Source: Aeromicrobium sp.
Lineage (GTDB): Bacteria > Actinomycetota > Actinomycetes > Propionibacteriales > Nocardioidaceae
DNA length: 64,000 bases
Assembly (NCBI RefSeq): GCF_023146395.1
Contig: NZ_JAGLCD010000006.1
Location: 1-64,000, forward strand
Direction of reading: 5' to 3'
A model generated the notes under the pieces. The model was not told where the DNA came from. It made no database searches and saw only the letters and a list, made by a program, of their open reading frames with translations. The position numbers were made by a program, and so were the translations under genes. Every line of letters begins with the position of its first letter. The first letter of the stretch is position 1. This document shows, piece after piece, positions 32,219 to 41,713 of this stretch.

Positions 32219-33990
32219 ACGCCGCCACCACCGCGGGGTCGGCCCCGCTGCTCCAGATCCGCGATCTCGACGTCGCATTCCGCAACGAGAAGAAGCAGCC
32301 CGTCCCGGCGGTCCGTGGGGCGAACCTCACGGTCTACGAGGGACAGACCGTCGCGATCGTCGGGGAGTCGGGGTCGGGCAAGTCGACCACGGCCCACGCG
32401 ATCATCGGGCTCCTCCCCGGAACGGGCCACGTCACCGGGGGAGAGATCCTGTTCGAGGGCCAGGACATCGCCCAGGCGCGCAAGCAGGACATCGTCGCGC
32501 TGCGCGGCTCCTCGATCGGGCTCGTCCCGCAGGACCCGATGTCCAACCTCAACCCGCTCTGGAAGGTGGGACACCAGATCAAGGAGGCCCTCGTCGCCAA
32601 CGGGGTCGCCACCGGCAAGGCCGCCGACGCCCGCGTCGTGGAGCTGCTCGAGGAGGCGGGCCTGCCCGACGCCGCGCGCCGGGCGCAGCAGTACCCGCAC
32701 GAGTTCTCCGGCGGCATGCGCCAGCGCGCGCTGATCGCGATGGGCCTCGCTGCGCGCCCCAAGCTCCTGATCGCCGACGAGCCCACGAGCGCGCTCGACG
32801 TGACGGTCCAGAAGCAGATCCTCGACCACCTCGACACCCTGACCGACGAGCTCGGGGTCGCCGTGCTGCTCATCACCCACGACCTCGGGCTGGCGGCCGA
32901 GCGGGCCGACCACCTGGTCGTGATGTACAAGGGCCAGATCGTCGAGTCCGGTCCCGCACTCGAGATCCTCCAGGACCCGCACCACCCCTACACCCAGCGG
33001 CTGGTCGCCTCGGCTCCGTCCCTGGCCTCCCAGCGCCTGTCGTCGGGCAAGCAGCGCAGTGAGGTGCGCGAGGCCGCTCACAAGCAGGCCCGGCACGGTG
33101 GCGGCGAGTCGGCCGCGGTCCCGGCGGACGTCGGTCGGGCCAGCGACGACGTCATCGAGGTCGAGGGTCTCACCAAGGTCTTCACGTTGCCGGGCAAGGG
33201 ACCGTTCGGCAAGACGGACTTCGTCGCCGTCGATGACCTGAGCTTCTCGCTCCGGCGTGGCACCACGACCGCCATCGTGGGCGAGTCCGGGTCCGGCAAG
33301 TCCACCGTGGCCCGCATGGTGCTCGGCCTGCTCGAGCCGACCTCGGGCACCGTGAAGCTCGATGGCGTCGACGTGGCGGGGGTGCGCCGCAAGGAGGATC
33401 GTCTCCGTCTGCGCCGCACGATGCAGCCGGTCTTCCAGAATCCGTACGCCTCACTGGACCCCTTGTTCACGATCTACCGCTCGATCGAGGAGCCACTGCG
33501 GGTCCACGGGATCGGTACCGAGAAGGAGCGCGAGGGCCGGATCCGCGACCTGCTCGAGAAGGTCTCGCTGCCGACCAGCGTCATGCGGAGGTTCCCGCAC
33601 GAGCTGTCCGGTGGCCAGCGCCAGCGCGTCGCGATCGCGCGCGCGCTGGCACTCGAGCCGGAGGTCGTGATCTGCGACGAGGCGGTCTCCGCGCTCGACG
33701 TCCTGGTCCAGGCGCAGATCCTGACGCTGCTCAACGACCTCCAGGCCGAGCTGGGCCTCAGCTACCTGTTCATCACCCACGACCTCGCGGTGGTGCGGCA
33801 GATCGCCGACGACGTGCTCGTGATGCAGAACGGGCGGGTCGTCGAGGCCGCATCGGTCGAGCAGGTCTTCAGTGCGCCGCAGCAGGAGTACACACGACTG
33901 CTGCTCGAGGCGATTCCGGGAGCGTCGATCCCGCTCGGTGTGGTCGAGGCGGGCGGTTCCTCGGCCGCCAGGATCGATCTCGACGACTGA
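32215..33990 (+). CDS. Fused DppD-DppF peptide transporter ATPase
   Basis: One 591-residue polypeptide with two full ABC domains. Domain 1 (about 1-290): Walker A GESGSGKST, signature FSGGMRQRALIAMG, Walker B LLIADEPTSALD. Domain 2 (about 305-585): Walker A GESGSGKST, signature LSGGQRQRVAIARA, Walker B VVICDEAVSALD, where the usual EP is EA but the catalytic Glu is kept. Each has the oligopeptide-transporter C-terminal tail. The GTG at 32215 overlaps dppC. The fusion supplies both ATPases of the importer in one chain. Confidence 0.92.
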   Translation: MNAATTAGSAPLLQIRDLDVAFRNEKKQPVPAVRGANLTVYEGQTVAIVGESGSGKSTTAHAIIGLLPGTGHVTGGEILFEGQDIAQARKQDIVALRGSSIGLVPQDPMSNLNPLWKVGHQIKEALVANGVATGKAADARVVELLEEAGLPDAARRAQQYPHEFSGGMRQRALIAMGLAARPKLLIADEPTSALDVTVQKQILDHLDTLTDELGVAVLLITHDLGLAAERADHLVVMYKGQIVESGPALEILQDPHHPYTQRLVASAPSLASQRLSSGKQRSEVREAAHKQARHGGGESAAVPADVGRASDDVIEVEGLTKVFTLPGKGPFGKTDFVAVDDLSFSLRRGTTTAIVGESGSGKSTVARMVLGLLEPTSGTVKLDGVDVAGVRRKEDRLRLRRTMQPVFQNPYASLDPLFTIYRSIEEPLRVHGIGTEKEREGRIRDLLEKVSLPTSVMRRFPHELSGGQRQRVAIARALALEPEVVICDEAVSALDVLVQAQILTLLNDLQAELGLSYLFITHDLAVVRQIADDVLVMQNGRVVEAASVEQVFSAPQQEYTRLLLEAIPGASIPLGVVEAGGSSAARIDLDD

Positions 33991-34002
33991 CGACTGACGA
34001 CT

Positions 34003-34054
34003 GACGCACGAGGGGCCGTGAACCAGAGATCTGGTCCACGGCCCCTCGTGCGTC
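34003..34054. terminator. Bidirectional hairpin terminator
   Basis: Perfect 18-bp stem, GACGCACGAGGGGCCGTG (34003-34020) against CACGGCCCCTCGTGCGTC (34037-34054), with a small CCAG/CTGG hairpin in its loop. It lies between the peptide importer operon and the convergent BCCT gene. Confidence 0.85.
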
Positions 34055-34065
34055 GTCGGGTGCGC

Positions 34066-35766
34066 CTAGCCTTGCGGCTTGCCCGACCCTGACTCGTCGA
34101 GCGCGCGGTTGATCCGGTCGTCGACCGGGTCTCCCAGGTGGTCGTCGAAGTTGCCGACGAGCTCCTCGGTGACGTGCTCGGTCAGCTCGGCCCGCCACTC
34201 CCGCTCGCGAGCCCGACGCGCGAGGCGCGTGATCTCGCGGTGCTCGGCCTTGAGTGCCTTGTAGGTCGCGACGGCCATGGCGATCATGACCACGCTGAAC
34301 GGCACGGCCGTCAGGATGGCCCCGGTCTGCAGGGCACTCAGGCCACCGGCCAGGAGCAGGCCGATCGCCACTGCGCCCTCGAGCACGGCCCACATGATGC
34401 GGCTCCACCGCGGCGGCTCGGGGTCGCCCCCGGAGGCCAGCATGTCGACCACGAGTGAGCCGGAGTCGGACGACGTGATGAAGAAGATCGTCACCAGGAT
34501 GATCGCGATGCCCGAGAGCAGGCCGCCTGCCGGCAGACCGTCGAGCAGCTCGAAGAGCACGTTCTCGGGGCTGCCGCCCGCGAGGTCGCCGTCCTGCATC
34601 TCGCGCATGATCGCGGTGCCGCCGAGCACCGTGAACCACAGGGCGGTCACGAGCGTCGGCACCAGAAGCACGCCGGCGACGAACTCGCGGATCGTGCGAC
34701 CGCGCGAGATGCGCGCGATGAAGACACCGACGAACGGCGCCCAGCTGATCCACCATCCCCAGTAGAACGTGGTCCAGGCCGCCTGGAAGGCGGGTCCGCC
34801 CTCGATGACCGCGCCGGTCTCGAAGCTCAGCGGGACGATGTTGGCGAGGTAGTTGCCGATGTTCTGCACGAAGTCACGCAGCAGGAACAGGGTGGGTCCG
34901 AGGGCCGCGACGAGCACCAGGAAGATCCCGGCGAGCGTCAGGTTGGCGTTGGAGAGCCACTTGATGCCCTTGCCGACGCCCGAGACGACCGAGATGGTGG
35001 CGGCCGCCGTGATCGCGACGATCACGATGACGCGGATCGTGTCAGTCGGCTCGTCGACCAGACCCAGCTGCGCCATGCCGGCGGTGATCTGCTGGACGCC
35101 GAGTCCGAGCGAGGTCGCGACACCGGCGACGGTGCCCACGACGGCGATGACGTCGACCGCGTCGCCGAGACGACCCTTGACCCGGTCGCCGAAGATCGGC
35201 TCGAGGGTCCAGCGCAGCGAGACCGAGCGGCCCTTGCGGTGGATCGCGTAGGCCATGGCCAGGCCGACCACGACGTAGATGGACCAGGCGTGGAAGCCCC
35301 AGTGCAGGAAGACCTGCGTCATGGCGGCGTTCGCCAGGTCGGCGTCGCCGCCCTCGACCCCCGGCTTCGGGTCGGCGAAGAAGGTCAGGGGTTCGGCCGC
35401 ACCCCAGAAGACCAGTCCGATGCCCATGCCCGCGGCGAACAGCATCGCGAACCAGGCCTTGAGGCTGAACTCGGGGTCCTCGCCGTCCTTGCCGAGGGTG
35501 ATGTCGCCGAAGCGGCCGACCCCCATCCAGATGGCGAAGATCACGAAGCCGCTGACCGCCAGCGTGTAGTACCAGCCGATGCCCGAGATGACATTGGACT
35601 GGGCTGAGGCCAGGAGGTCACCGGTTGCATCGGGGAAGAAGATGCTGAAGAGGACGACGGCCAGCAGAATGCCTGCTGAGGGGAAGAAGACCCAGGGGGC
35701 TACCGAGGAGAACCGTGACTCTCCTCCGGGCCCCGAGGAGGCCTTTTCGGCCGTTGGGGTGGCCAT
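34066..35766 (-). CDS. BCCT family transporter (glycine betaine/choline type)
   Basis: A 566-residue secondary transporter of the betaine-choline-carnitine family with about 12 membrane helices. Diagnostic segments are the glycine-rich stretch FAAGMGIGLVFWGAAEPLTF in TM3 and the TM8 motif FYWGWWISWAPFVGVFIARI with SRGRTIREF. The charged C-terminal tail (REITRLARRAREREWRAELTEHV) resembles the osmosensing tail of BetP. AAGGAG precedes the ATG. Na+ coupling and betaine specificity are family-level inferences. Confidence 0.92.
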   Translation of the reverse strand: MATPTAEKASSGPGGESRFSSVAPWVFFPSAGILLAVVLFSIFFPDATGDLLASAQSNVISGIGWYYTLAVSGFVIFAIWMGVGRFGDITLGKDGEDPEFSLKAWFAMLFAAGMGIGLVFWGAAEPLTFFADPKPGVEGGDADLANAAMTQVFLHWGFHAWSIYVVVGLAMAYAIHRKGRSVSLRWTLEPIFGDRVKGRLGDAVDVIAVVGTVAGVATSLGLGVQQITAGMAQLGLVDEPTDTIRVIVIVAITAAATISVVSGVGKGIKWLSNANLTLAGIFLVLVAALGPTLFLLRDFVQNIGNYLANIVPLSFETGAVIEGGPAFQAAWTTFYWGWWISWAPFVGVFIARISRGRTIREFVAGVLLVPTLVTALWFTVLGGTAIMREMQDGDLAGGSPENVLFELLDGLPAGGLLSGIAIILVTIFFITSSDSGSLVVDMLASGGDPEPPRWSRIMWAVLEGAVAIGLLLAGGLSALQTGAILTAVPFSVVMIAMAVATYKALKAEHREITRLARRAREREWRAELTEHVTEELVGNFDDHLGDPVDDRINRALDESGSGKPQG

Positions 35767-35883
35767 GAAAACTCCTTACATGTAGTCATGTCGAGCCCTA
35801 CGACCATGCCAGCCTTGATGAGTTGACGCAAAAGCACGGTCCCGGCAGGGTGCCCCCGCTGGGTCGCGTGAGGAGTTCCTGGA

Positions 35884-35913
35884 CTTGACCGGATCGAACA
35901 CCTGTTCGATCAT
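35884..35913 (+). promoter_or_regulatory. imuA' SOS promoter
   Basis: The -35 TTGACC (35884-35889) and -10 GATCAT (35908-35913) are 18 bp apart; 6 nt then separate the -10 from the ATG at 35920, so the mRNA is probably leaderless. A LexA box occupies the spacer. Confidence 0.55.
35894..35909. promoter_or_regulatory. LexA (SOS) box
   Basis: TCGAACACCTGTTCGA: a perfect match to the mycobacterial/actinobacterial SOS palindrome TCGAAC-N4-GTTCGA. It lies between the -35 and -10 of the mutasome operon, so LexA binding would block transcription until DNA damage. Confidence 0.93.
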
Positions 35914-35919
35914 GGTCGA

Positions 35920-36642
35920 ATGGACCTGGACGAGCTCAGACGACGTGTCGCTCGACTCGAGGGACGCCCCGTCGACACGGCCACGATCCCGGTCCACCCC
36001 GCGCTCGCGGGGCTGCTCACGCCCCGGGTCGGTGGGGTGTACGGCGTCGATGCCGCGAGCCTCGCCCTGACCTTGGCCTCGGGCCCCTCGGCGGCGGGAG
36101 CATGGCTCGGAGTCGTGCAGTGCCCGGACCTCGGGCTCGTCGCGGCCCAGGAGGCGGGCATCGACACCGACCGCCTGGTCATGGTGCCGGATGCGGCCGA
36201 GCTCTGGTGGGAGGTCGTGGCGGCCCTCGTCGACTCGCTCGCCCTCGTCGTGGTGCGCCCCCCGGCCCGGGTCTCGGCGCGTGACGCCGCCCGGCTGGCG
36301 GCGCGGCTGCGCGCCCGGCAGTGCGTGCTCGTCGTGTGGGGGGAGTGGCCCCGCTGCGACGGTCGTCTGTCTCTCGTCTCGTCGCAGTGGTCGGGGGTCG
36401 GTCACGGTCACGGTCACCTGCGGTCGCGACGCGCCGTCATCGAGGCGCGCACCGACGTCGCGATCTCGCGACGACGTGAGGTCTGGCTGCCCGGCGACAC
36501 CGGCGGAGGTGCCGGGCCGTGGGCGGCGAAGGAGACAGGCGGGGATGCCGGGCCGTGGGCGGCACAGGAGACAGCCGGGGATGCCGGGCCGTGGGCGACA
36601 GGCGAGACCACCGAGCTGCAGCTCCTGCGGGGTGCCTCGTGA
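35920..36642 (+). CDS. imuA': ImuA'-like mutasome accessory protein
   Basis: A 240-residue protein occupying the ImuA' position of the actinobacterial damage-tolerance cassette. It has a RecA/SulA-like core (GAWLGVVQCPDLGLVAAQEAGID, DSLALVVVRPP, RQCVLVVWGEWP) but no clear Walker A. The C-terminal ~40 residues are a low-complexity tail of three GDAGPWAAxET-type repeats. The start ATG is 10 bp downstream of the LexA box. GTG of imuB overlaps its stop. ImuA' is required with ImuB and DnaE2 for induced mutagenesis in mycobacteria. Confidence 0.85.
   Translation: MDLDELRRRVARLEGRPVDTATIPVHPALAGLLTPRVGGVYGVDAASLALTLASGPSAAGAWLGVVQCPDLGLVAAQEAGIDTDRLVMVPDAAELWWEVVAALVDSLALVVVRPPARVSARDAARLAARLRARQCVLVVWGEWPRCDGRLSLVSSQWSGVGHGHGHLRSRRAVIEARTDVAISRRREVWLPGDTGGGAGPWAAKETGGDAGPWAAQETAGDAGPWATGETTELQLLRGAS
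36508..36612 (+). repeat. 36-bp tandem repeat in the imuA' 3' end
   Basis: Three copies of GCCGGGCCGTGGGCG(G/A)C units start at 36511, 36547 and 36583, period 36 bp, encoding 12-residue repeats GDAGPWAAxETx. The copies are nearly identical in DNA, indicating recent duplication. Confidence 0.8.
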
Positions 36643-38198
36643 GGACCCTCGTCGTGTGGTGCCCCGACTGGCCCGTCGTGGCCGCGGGACTGCCCGCCAC
36701 GGTTCCTGCGGCGGTGCTGGCCGGAGGTGAGGTGCTGGCCTGCTCGCCGGCGGCCCGGGCCGCCGGGGTCCGTCGCGGCATGCGCCGCCGCGACGCCCAG
36801 GCGCGCTGTCCCGAGCTTCGCCTCGTCGACCGTGCGCCCCAGGTCGAGGCGCACCGCTTCGACGAGGTCCTCGAGGCGCTCGAGGAGCTCACGCCGGGGG
36901 TCGCTCCCATCCGCCCGGGCCTGTGCGCGCTGCGGGTGCCGCCGCGCTACTACGGGGGTGAGCGCGAGACCGCGGCTGTCCTGGCCGAGCGGGTCGTCGA
37001 GCTGGGGGTCTGGGACGTCCGGTGCGGCATCGCCGACGGCGTCTTCGCGGCTGAGCACGCGGCGCGCCGGGCCTTGACCCAGGACGTCTGGATCGTGCCG
37101 CCCGGCGGATCGGCCGACTTCGTCGGTGAGCTCGGCATCGACGTCGTCGAGGACGTCGCGCTCGCCGATCTCCTGCGCCGGCTGGGCGTGCGCACGCTCG
37201 GGTCGTTCGCGCGGCTCGCTCCCGGTGACGTGCGCACCCGCTTCGGCGACACCGGGGCTCTGCTGCACCGACTCGCCCGGGGTGAGGACCCGCAGCCCGT
37301 GGCCCGTCGGCAGGCGCCGCCCGACCTCGTCACCGGCACGGCGTTCGAGCCGCCGCTGGAGACTTCCGAGGCTGCCGTCTTCAGCCTGCGCACCACGGCC
37401 GAGCAGTGTGTCGAGACACTCGCCCAGCACGGACTCGTGGTCACGGCGGTGCGCATCGAGGTCGACTCCGATGGCACCACGGTCCAGGCCCGTACCTGGC
37501 GCCACCCCGCCTGGTTCGACGCCCCGGCGCTCCTGGACCGCCTGCGCTGGCAGCTCGCTGCGGCAGGCCCGGCAGGGGGGCGGGGAGATGGGCACGGGGT
37601 CCCGGGCGCTGGGCGGGGAGATGAGTACGCACAGGGCATCGGCGCGGTCCGGTTCGTGCCCGAGGAGACCTCGAGCGTGGGCGAGCACGCCGACACCCTG
37701 TTCGGCGCGGGGCACGACGCCCAGGTCGAGGGCGGGGCGGCCCGGGTCCAGGCGCTGGTGGGTCCCGAGGCGGTGCAGGTGCTGCGTCCGCAGGGCGGGC
37801 GGAGTCCGGGCGACCAGGTGCACGCGGCGCCGTGGGGCGAGCGGGTCCCGGTCGCCCGCCCCGCCGAGCGCCCGTGGCCCGGTCAGATCCCCGCCCCCGC
37901 ACCGGCCACGGTCTTCGCCTCGCCGAGCCAGGCCGCGGTCGCGGGTGCGGAGGGCCAGCGGGTCCTGGTCACCGCGCGGGGCGCGGTCTCGGCCGTCCCG
38001 TCGCGGTTCCGGGTCTCAGCGGCCGAGCCGTGGCAACAGGTGGCGGCCTGGGCCGGTCCGTGGCCTGTCGACGAGCGGTGGTGGGACGAGGCGAGCGCGC
38101 GCCGCGTCGCCCGCTTCCAGGTCGTGGGCGTCGACGGTCGCGCCTGGCTGCTGGTCCTCGACGGCGACACCTGGTTCACCGAGGCTCGCTATGACTGA
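36639..38198 (+). CDS. imuB: ImuB, Y-family polymerase-like mutasome adaptor
   Basis: A 519-residue Y-family-related protein that bridges DnaE2, ImuA' and the beta clamp. The N-terminal polymerase-like part (LVVWCPDWPVVAAGL) lacks the acidic catalytic residues of active DinB. The HhH/little-finger region follows (ADLLRRLGVRTLGSFARLAPGDVRTRFG), then a long Pro/Gly-rich linker and a C-terminal domain with DERWWDE and a terminal GDTWFTEARYD. The GTG at 36639 overlaps the imuA' stop (GTGA). Confidence 0.9.
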   Translation: MRTLVVWCPDWPVVAAGLPATVPAAVLAGGEVLACSPAARAAGVRRGMRRRDAQARCPELRLVDRAPQVEAHRFDEVLEALEELTPGVAPIRPGLCALRVPPRYYGGERETAAVLAERVVELGVWDVRCGIADGVFAAEHAARRALTQDVWIVPPGGSADFVGELGIDVVEDVALADLLRRLGVRTLGSFARLAPGDVRTRFGDTGALLHRLARGEDPQPVARRQAPPDLVTGTAFEPPLETSEAAVFSLRTTAEQCVETLAQHGLVVTAVRIEVDSDGTTVQARTWRHPAWFDAPALLDRLRWQLAAAGPAGGRGDGHGVPGAGRGDEYAQGIGAVRFVPEETSSVGEHADTLFGAGHDAQVEGGAARVQALVGPEAVQVLRPQGGRSPGDQVHAAPWGERVPVARPAERPWPGQIPAPAPATVFASPSQAAVAGAEGQRVLVTARGAVSAVPSRFRVSAAEPWQQVAAWAGPWPVDERWWDEASARRVARFQVVGVDGRAWLLVLDGDTWFTEARYD

Positions 38199-38227
38199 GT
38201 CACCCTGGCCAGCAAGTCAGTGCTGAC

Positions 38228-41200
38228 ATGGGCTGGAACAACCCCGACCTGCCGTGGGGCGAGCTCGAGCGACGCCTCAGCGGGCGCACCGCGTCGGGCA
38301 CGCCGATCAGCCCGGCGGGGGCGCCGGGCCCTGGACGGCTGAATCATGACGACGTCGTCCGCGACGCCCCGATGTCGCGGCCGCGACGTCGGCCGCCGGA
38401 GCGCACGATCGAGCGGCTCAGCAGCACGGTGCCCTACGCCGAGCTGCACGTGCACAGCAGCTTCAGCTTCCTCGACGGCGCCAGCGATCCCGACGCCCTG
38501 GTCGAGGAGGCCGTACGCCTCGGCCTGGAGGCCCTGGCCCTGACCGATCACGACGGCTTCGCCGGGGCGCCGGCGTTCGCCGAGGCGGCGCAGCTGCACG
38601 GCCTGCGCACGATCTACGGCGCCGAGCTCTCGCTCGACCTGCAGCGACCGCAGAATGGCGTGCCCGACCCGGAGGGTACCCACCTGCTCGTGCTGGCTCG
38701 CGGCGCCGAGGGGTACCACCGACTCGCGGGCGCCATGACCGAGGCGCACCTGGGCGGCGACGACAAGGGGCGTCCGGCCTACGACCTGGACGACCTGACC
38801 GACCGGGGTCGCGACCACTGGGTCGTCCTGACGGGCTGTCGCAAGGGCGCCGTGCGCACCGAGCTCGCCACCGGGGGGCCGGCTGCGGCCGAGCGGGCGC
38901 TCCTGGACCTCGTCGACCGGTTCGGACGCGAGGGCGTCGTGGTCGAGCTCACCGACCACGGGATGCCGGGCGACTCGGCCCGCAACGACGTCCTCGCCGG
39001 TCTGGCCGCGCGGCACGGCCTGGCGGTCGTGGCCACGCAGGCCGTGCACCACGCCACGCCCGAGGGTGGCCGGCTCGCCGCGGCGATGGCGGCGGTGCGC
39101 GCGCGGCGCAGCCTGGCCGAGGTCGACGGCTGGCTGCCGCCGTCGGGCACGGCGTACCTGCGCTCCGGTGAGGAGATGGCGACGCAGTTCGCCCGGTACC
39201 CCGGCGCGGTCGCCACCTCGGTACGTCTGGCCCAGGAGCTTGCCTTCGACCTGCGCGCCGTCACCCCACGCCTCCCGGTCGTCACCCCCCAGGGCCTCAC
39301 CGATCGCCAGTACCTGCGCCGGCTCGCCGACGAGGGCATCGCCGCGCGGTACGCTCACATCCCCGAGATCGCGAAGGCGCGCATCGACCGCGAGCTCGCC
39401 GTCATCGCCGAGAAGGGCTTCGAGGGCTACTTCCTGATCGTCCACGGCATCGTCACCGAGGCGAGGCAGCGCGGCATCCTGTGCCAGGGGCGGGGCTCGT
39501 CGGCCAACTCTGCGCTCTGCTACGCGCTCGGCATCACGGCGGTCGACTCGATCTTCTTCGACCTGCCGTTCGAGCGGTTCCTCGCGGCCACGCGGGAGGA
39601 GGAGCCCGACATCGACGTCGACTTCGACTCCGATCGTCGCGAGGAGATCATCCAGTGGGTCTACGACACCTACGGTCGCCGCAACGCCGCCCAGGTCGCC
39701 AACGTCATCACGTACCGGCCCCGCTCGGCGGTGCGCGACGCGGCCAAGGCGCTCGGCTACTCCACGGGCCAGCAGGACGCCTTCTCGGCCCAGGTCGAGC
39801 GGTGGCGCGAGATCGACACCGACGCGGCCCTGCCGGCGCCGGTGCGTGACCTCGCCCAGCAGCTGCTCGGGCGCCCCCGCCACCTCGGCATCCACTCCGG
39901 CGGCATGATCCTGACCGAGCGGCCCGTCGGGGAGGTGTGCCCCATCGAGCGGGCGCGCATGGCCGATCGCACGGTGCTGCAGTGGGACAAGGACGCCTGC
40001 GAGTGGATGGGGCTGGTCAAGTTCGACCTGCTCGGCCTCGGCATGCTCGGCGCCCTCGACCACTGCTTCCGGTTGGTCGAGCGGCACCTGGGGGAGTCGT
40101 GGGGCCTCGACACGATCCCCAAGGACGAGGCCGGCGTGTACGACATGCTCTGCCGGGCCGACAGCGTCGGGGTCTTCCAGGTCGAGAGCCGTGCCCAGAT
40201 CGGCACCCTGCCGCGCCTGCGTCCGCGCCGGTACTACGACCTCGCGATCGAGATCGCCCTGATCCGCCCCGGGCCCATCCAGGGCGGTGCGGTGCACCCG
40301 TACATCCGCCGGGCCACGGGGCACGAGACCGTCACGTACCCCCACCCGGCCGTCGAGCCCGTGCTGCGGCGCACCCTCGGGGTGCCGCTGTTCCAGGAGC
40401 AGCTCATGCAGATGGCCATGGTGCTGGGCGACTGCACGGGCGACGAGGCCGACCTCCTGCGGCGGGCCATGGGGTCCAAGCGCGGTATCGAGCGCATCGA
40501 GTCGCTCGAGGCGCGCCTGTTCGAGGGCATGGCCGACAAGGGCATCGTGGGGGAGGAGGCCGAGGCGATCTACGTCATGATCAAGTCGTTCGCCGACTTC
40601 GGCTTCGCCGAGAGCCACGCCCTGAGCTTCGCGCTGCTGGTGTACGCCAGCAGCTGGCTCAAGCTGCACCATCCCGCGGCGTTCCTCGCGGCGCTGCTGC
40701 GCAACCAGCCCATGGGGTTCTACTCACCGGCCTCCCTCGTGGGTGACGCGCGACGTCACGGGGTCGAGACCTTGCGTCCCGACATCGCCCGGTCGGCAGC
40801 CCAGGCCGAGCTGGAGCCGCTGGTCGCGGGCGTCACGGGGGTCACCGGCCTCGCGCAGTGCGCCGAGCGCGAGCAGCCCACGCCGGGGCCGTTCGACCCG
40901 CACGGTCCCGATCCCACGGTTTCGCACCGCCGCGACGGTCACTTCGCAGTGCGGCTCGGGCTCGACAGCGTGCGGGGCATCGGCCTCGAGGTGGCTCACC
41001 GGATCGTCGCTGCGCGGGCAGAGCGGCCGTTCGCCGACATGGCCGACGTCGCCCGGCGCACGGGGCTGTCGGCGGCGCAGATGGAGGCACTGGCCACCGC
41101 CGGGGCGTTCGACGGCTTCGGCCTGAGCCGGCGGCAGGCGCTCTGGAACGCGGGCTTCACCGACGCGCCCGACATGCTGCCGGGCACCGGCGCGTGGTCG

Positions 41201-41713
41201 CCCCCACCGAGCCTGCCCGACCTCTCGGCCGTCGAGGAGACCCTGGCCGACCAGTGGGCCACCCGCATCACGCCCGATCGACATCCGATGGAGCACCTGC
41301 GCGAGCTGCTGGCCGCCGAGGGGGTGCGGTCGGTCGGCGAGGTGCTCGCCGCGCGGCCCGACGGGGCCTCGGTCACCGGCGGGCAGGTCGAGTCCGGTCG
41401 CCGGGTCTGGGTCGCCGGGCTCGTGACGCACCGTCAGCGTCCGGGCACGGCAGGCGGTGTCACGTTCCTCAACCTCGAGGACGAGACCGGCATGCTCAAC
41501 GTCGTCGTGTTCGGTTCGGTCTGGGAGCGGCACAAGCGGATCTTCCGGTCGGCTGCCGGCGTCGTGATCCGCGGCGTCGTGGAGGTCACCGACGACCGGG
41601 TCGTCAACCTCGTCGCCGAGGTCGTCGACCGCATCGAGACCCGCTACCCGAGCGCGGCGCGGGCGGGGGCGGGGCCGTTGTCGGTGCGGCACAGGAGCAG
41701 GGACTTCCAGTAG
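38228..41713 (+). CDS. dnaE2: Error-prone DNA polymerase III alpha subunit DnaE2
   Basis: A 1161-residue C-family polymerase for damage-induced mutagenesis. The N-terminus MGWNNPDLPWGELERRL matches actinobacterial DnaE2. The PHP domain begins at AELHVHSSFSFLDGA; the catalytic aspartates are in EEPDIDVDFDSDRREE; palm and finger motifs include LCQGRGSSANS and ALIRPGPIQGGAVHPYIRR; HhH repeats and a C-terminal OB fold (GLVTHRQRPGTAGGVTFLNLEDETG) follow. No ribosome site is visible before the ATG and it lies 29 bp after imuB, so it is probably in the SOS operon. Its TAG stop begins the dispersed repeat. Confidence 0.94.
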   Translation: MGWNNPDLPWGELERRLSGRTASGTPISPAGAPGPGRLNHDDVVRDAPMSRPRRRPPERTIERLSSTVPYAELHVHSSFSFLDGASDPDALVEEAVRLGLEALALTDHDGFAGAPAFAEAAQLHGLRTIYGAELSLDLQRPQNGVPDPEGTHLLVLARGAEGYHRLAGAMTEAHLGGDDKGRPAYDLDDLTDRGRDHWVVLTGCRKGAVRTELATGGPAAAERALLDLVDRFGREGVVVELTDHGMPGDSARNDVLAGLAARHGLAVVATQAVHHATPEGGRLAAAMAAVRARRSLAEVDGWLPPSGTAYLRSGEEMATQFARYPGAVATSVRLAQELAFDLRAVTPRLPVVTPQGLTDRQYLRRLADEGIAARYAHIPEIAKARIDRELAVIAEKGFEGYFLIVHGIVTEARQRGILCQGRGSSANSALCYALGITAVDSIFFDLPFERFLAATREEEPDIDVDFDSDRREEIIQWVYDTYGRRNAAQVANVITYRPRSAVRDAAKALGYSTGQQDAFSAQVERWREIDTDAALPAPVRDLAQQLLGRPRHLGIHSGGMILTERPVGEVCPIERARMADRTVLQWDKDACEWMGLVKFDLLGLGMLGALDHCFRLVERHLGESWGLDTIPKDEAGVYDMLCRADSVGVFQVESRAQIGTLPRLRPRRYYDLAIEIALIRPGPIQGGAVHPYIRRATGHETVTYPHPAVEPVLRRTLGVPLFQEQLMQMAMVLGDCTGDEADLLRRAMGSKRGIERIESLEARLFEGMADKGIVGEEAEAIYVMIKSFADFGFAESHALSFALLVYASSWLKLHHPAAFLAALLRNQPMGFYSPASLVGDARRHGVETLRPDIARSAAQAELEPLVAGVTGVTGLAQCAEREQPTPGPFDPHGPDPTVSHRRDGHFAVRLGLDSVRGIGLEVAHRIVAARAERPFADMADVARRTGLSAAQMEALATAGAFDGFGLSRRQALWNAGFTDAPDMLPGTGAWSPPPSLPDLSAVEETLADQWATRITPDRHPMEHLRELLAAEGVRSVGEVLAARPDGASVTGGQVESGRRVWVAGLVTHRQRPGTAGGVTFLNLEDETGMLNVVVFGSVWERHKRIFRSAAGVVIRGVVEVTDDRVVNLVAEVVDRIETRYPSAARAGAGPLSVRHRSRDFQ

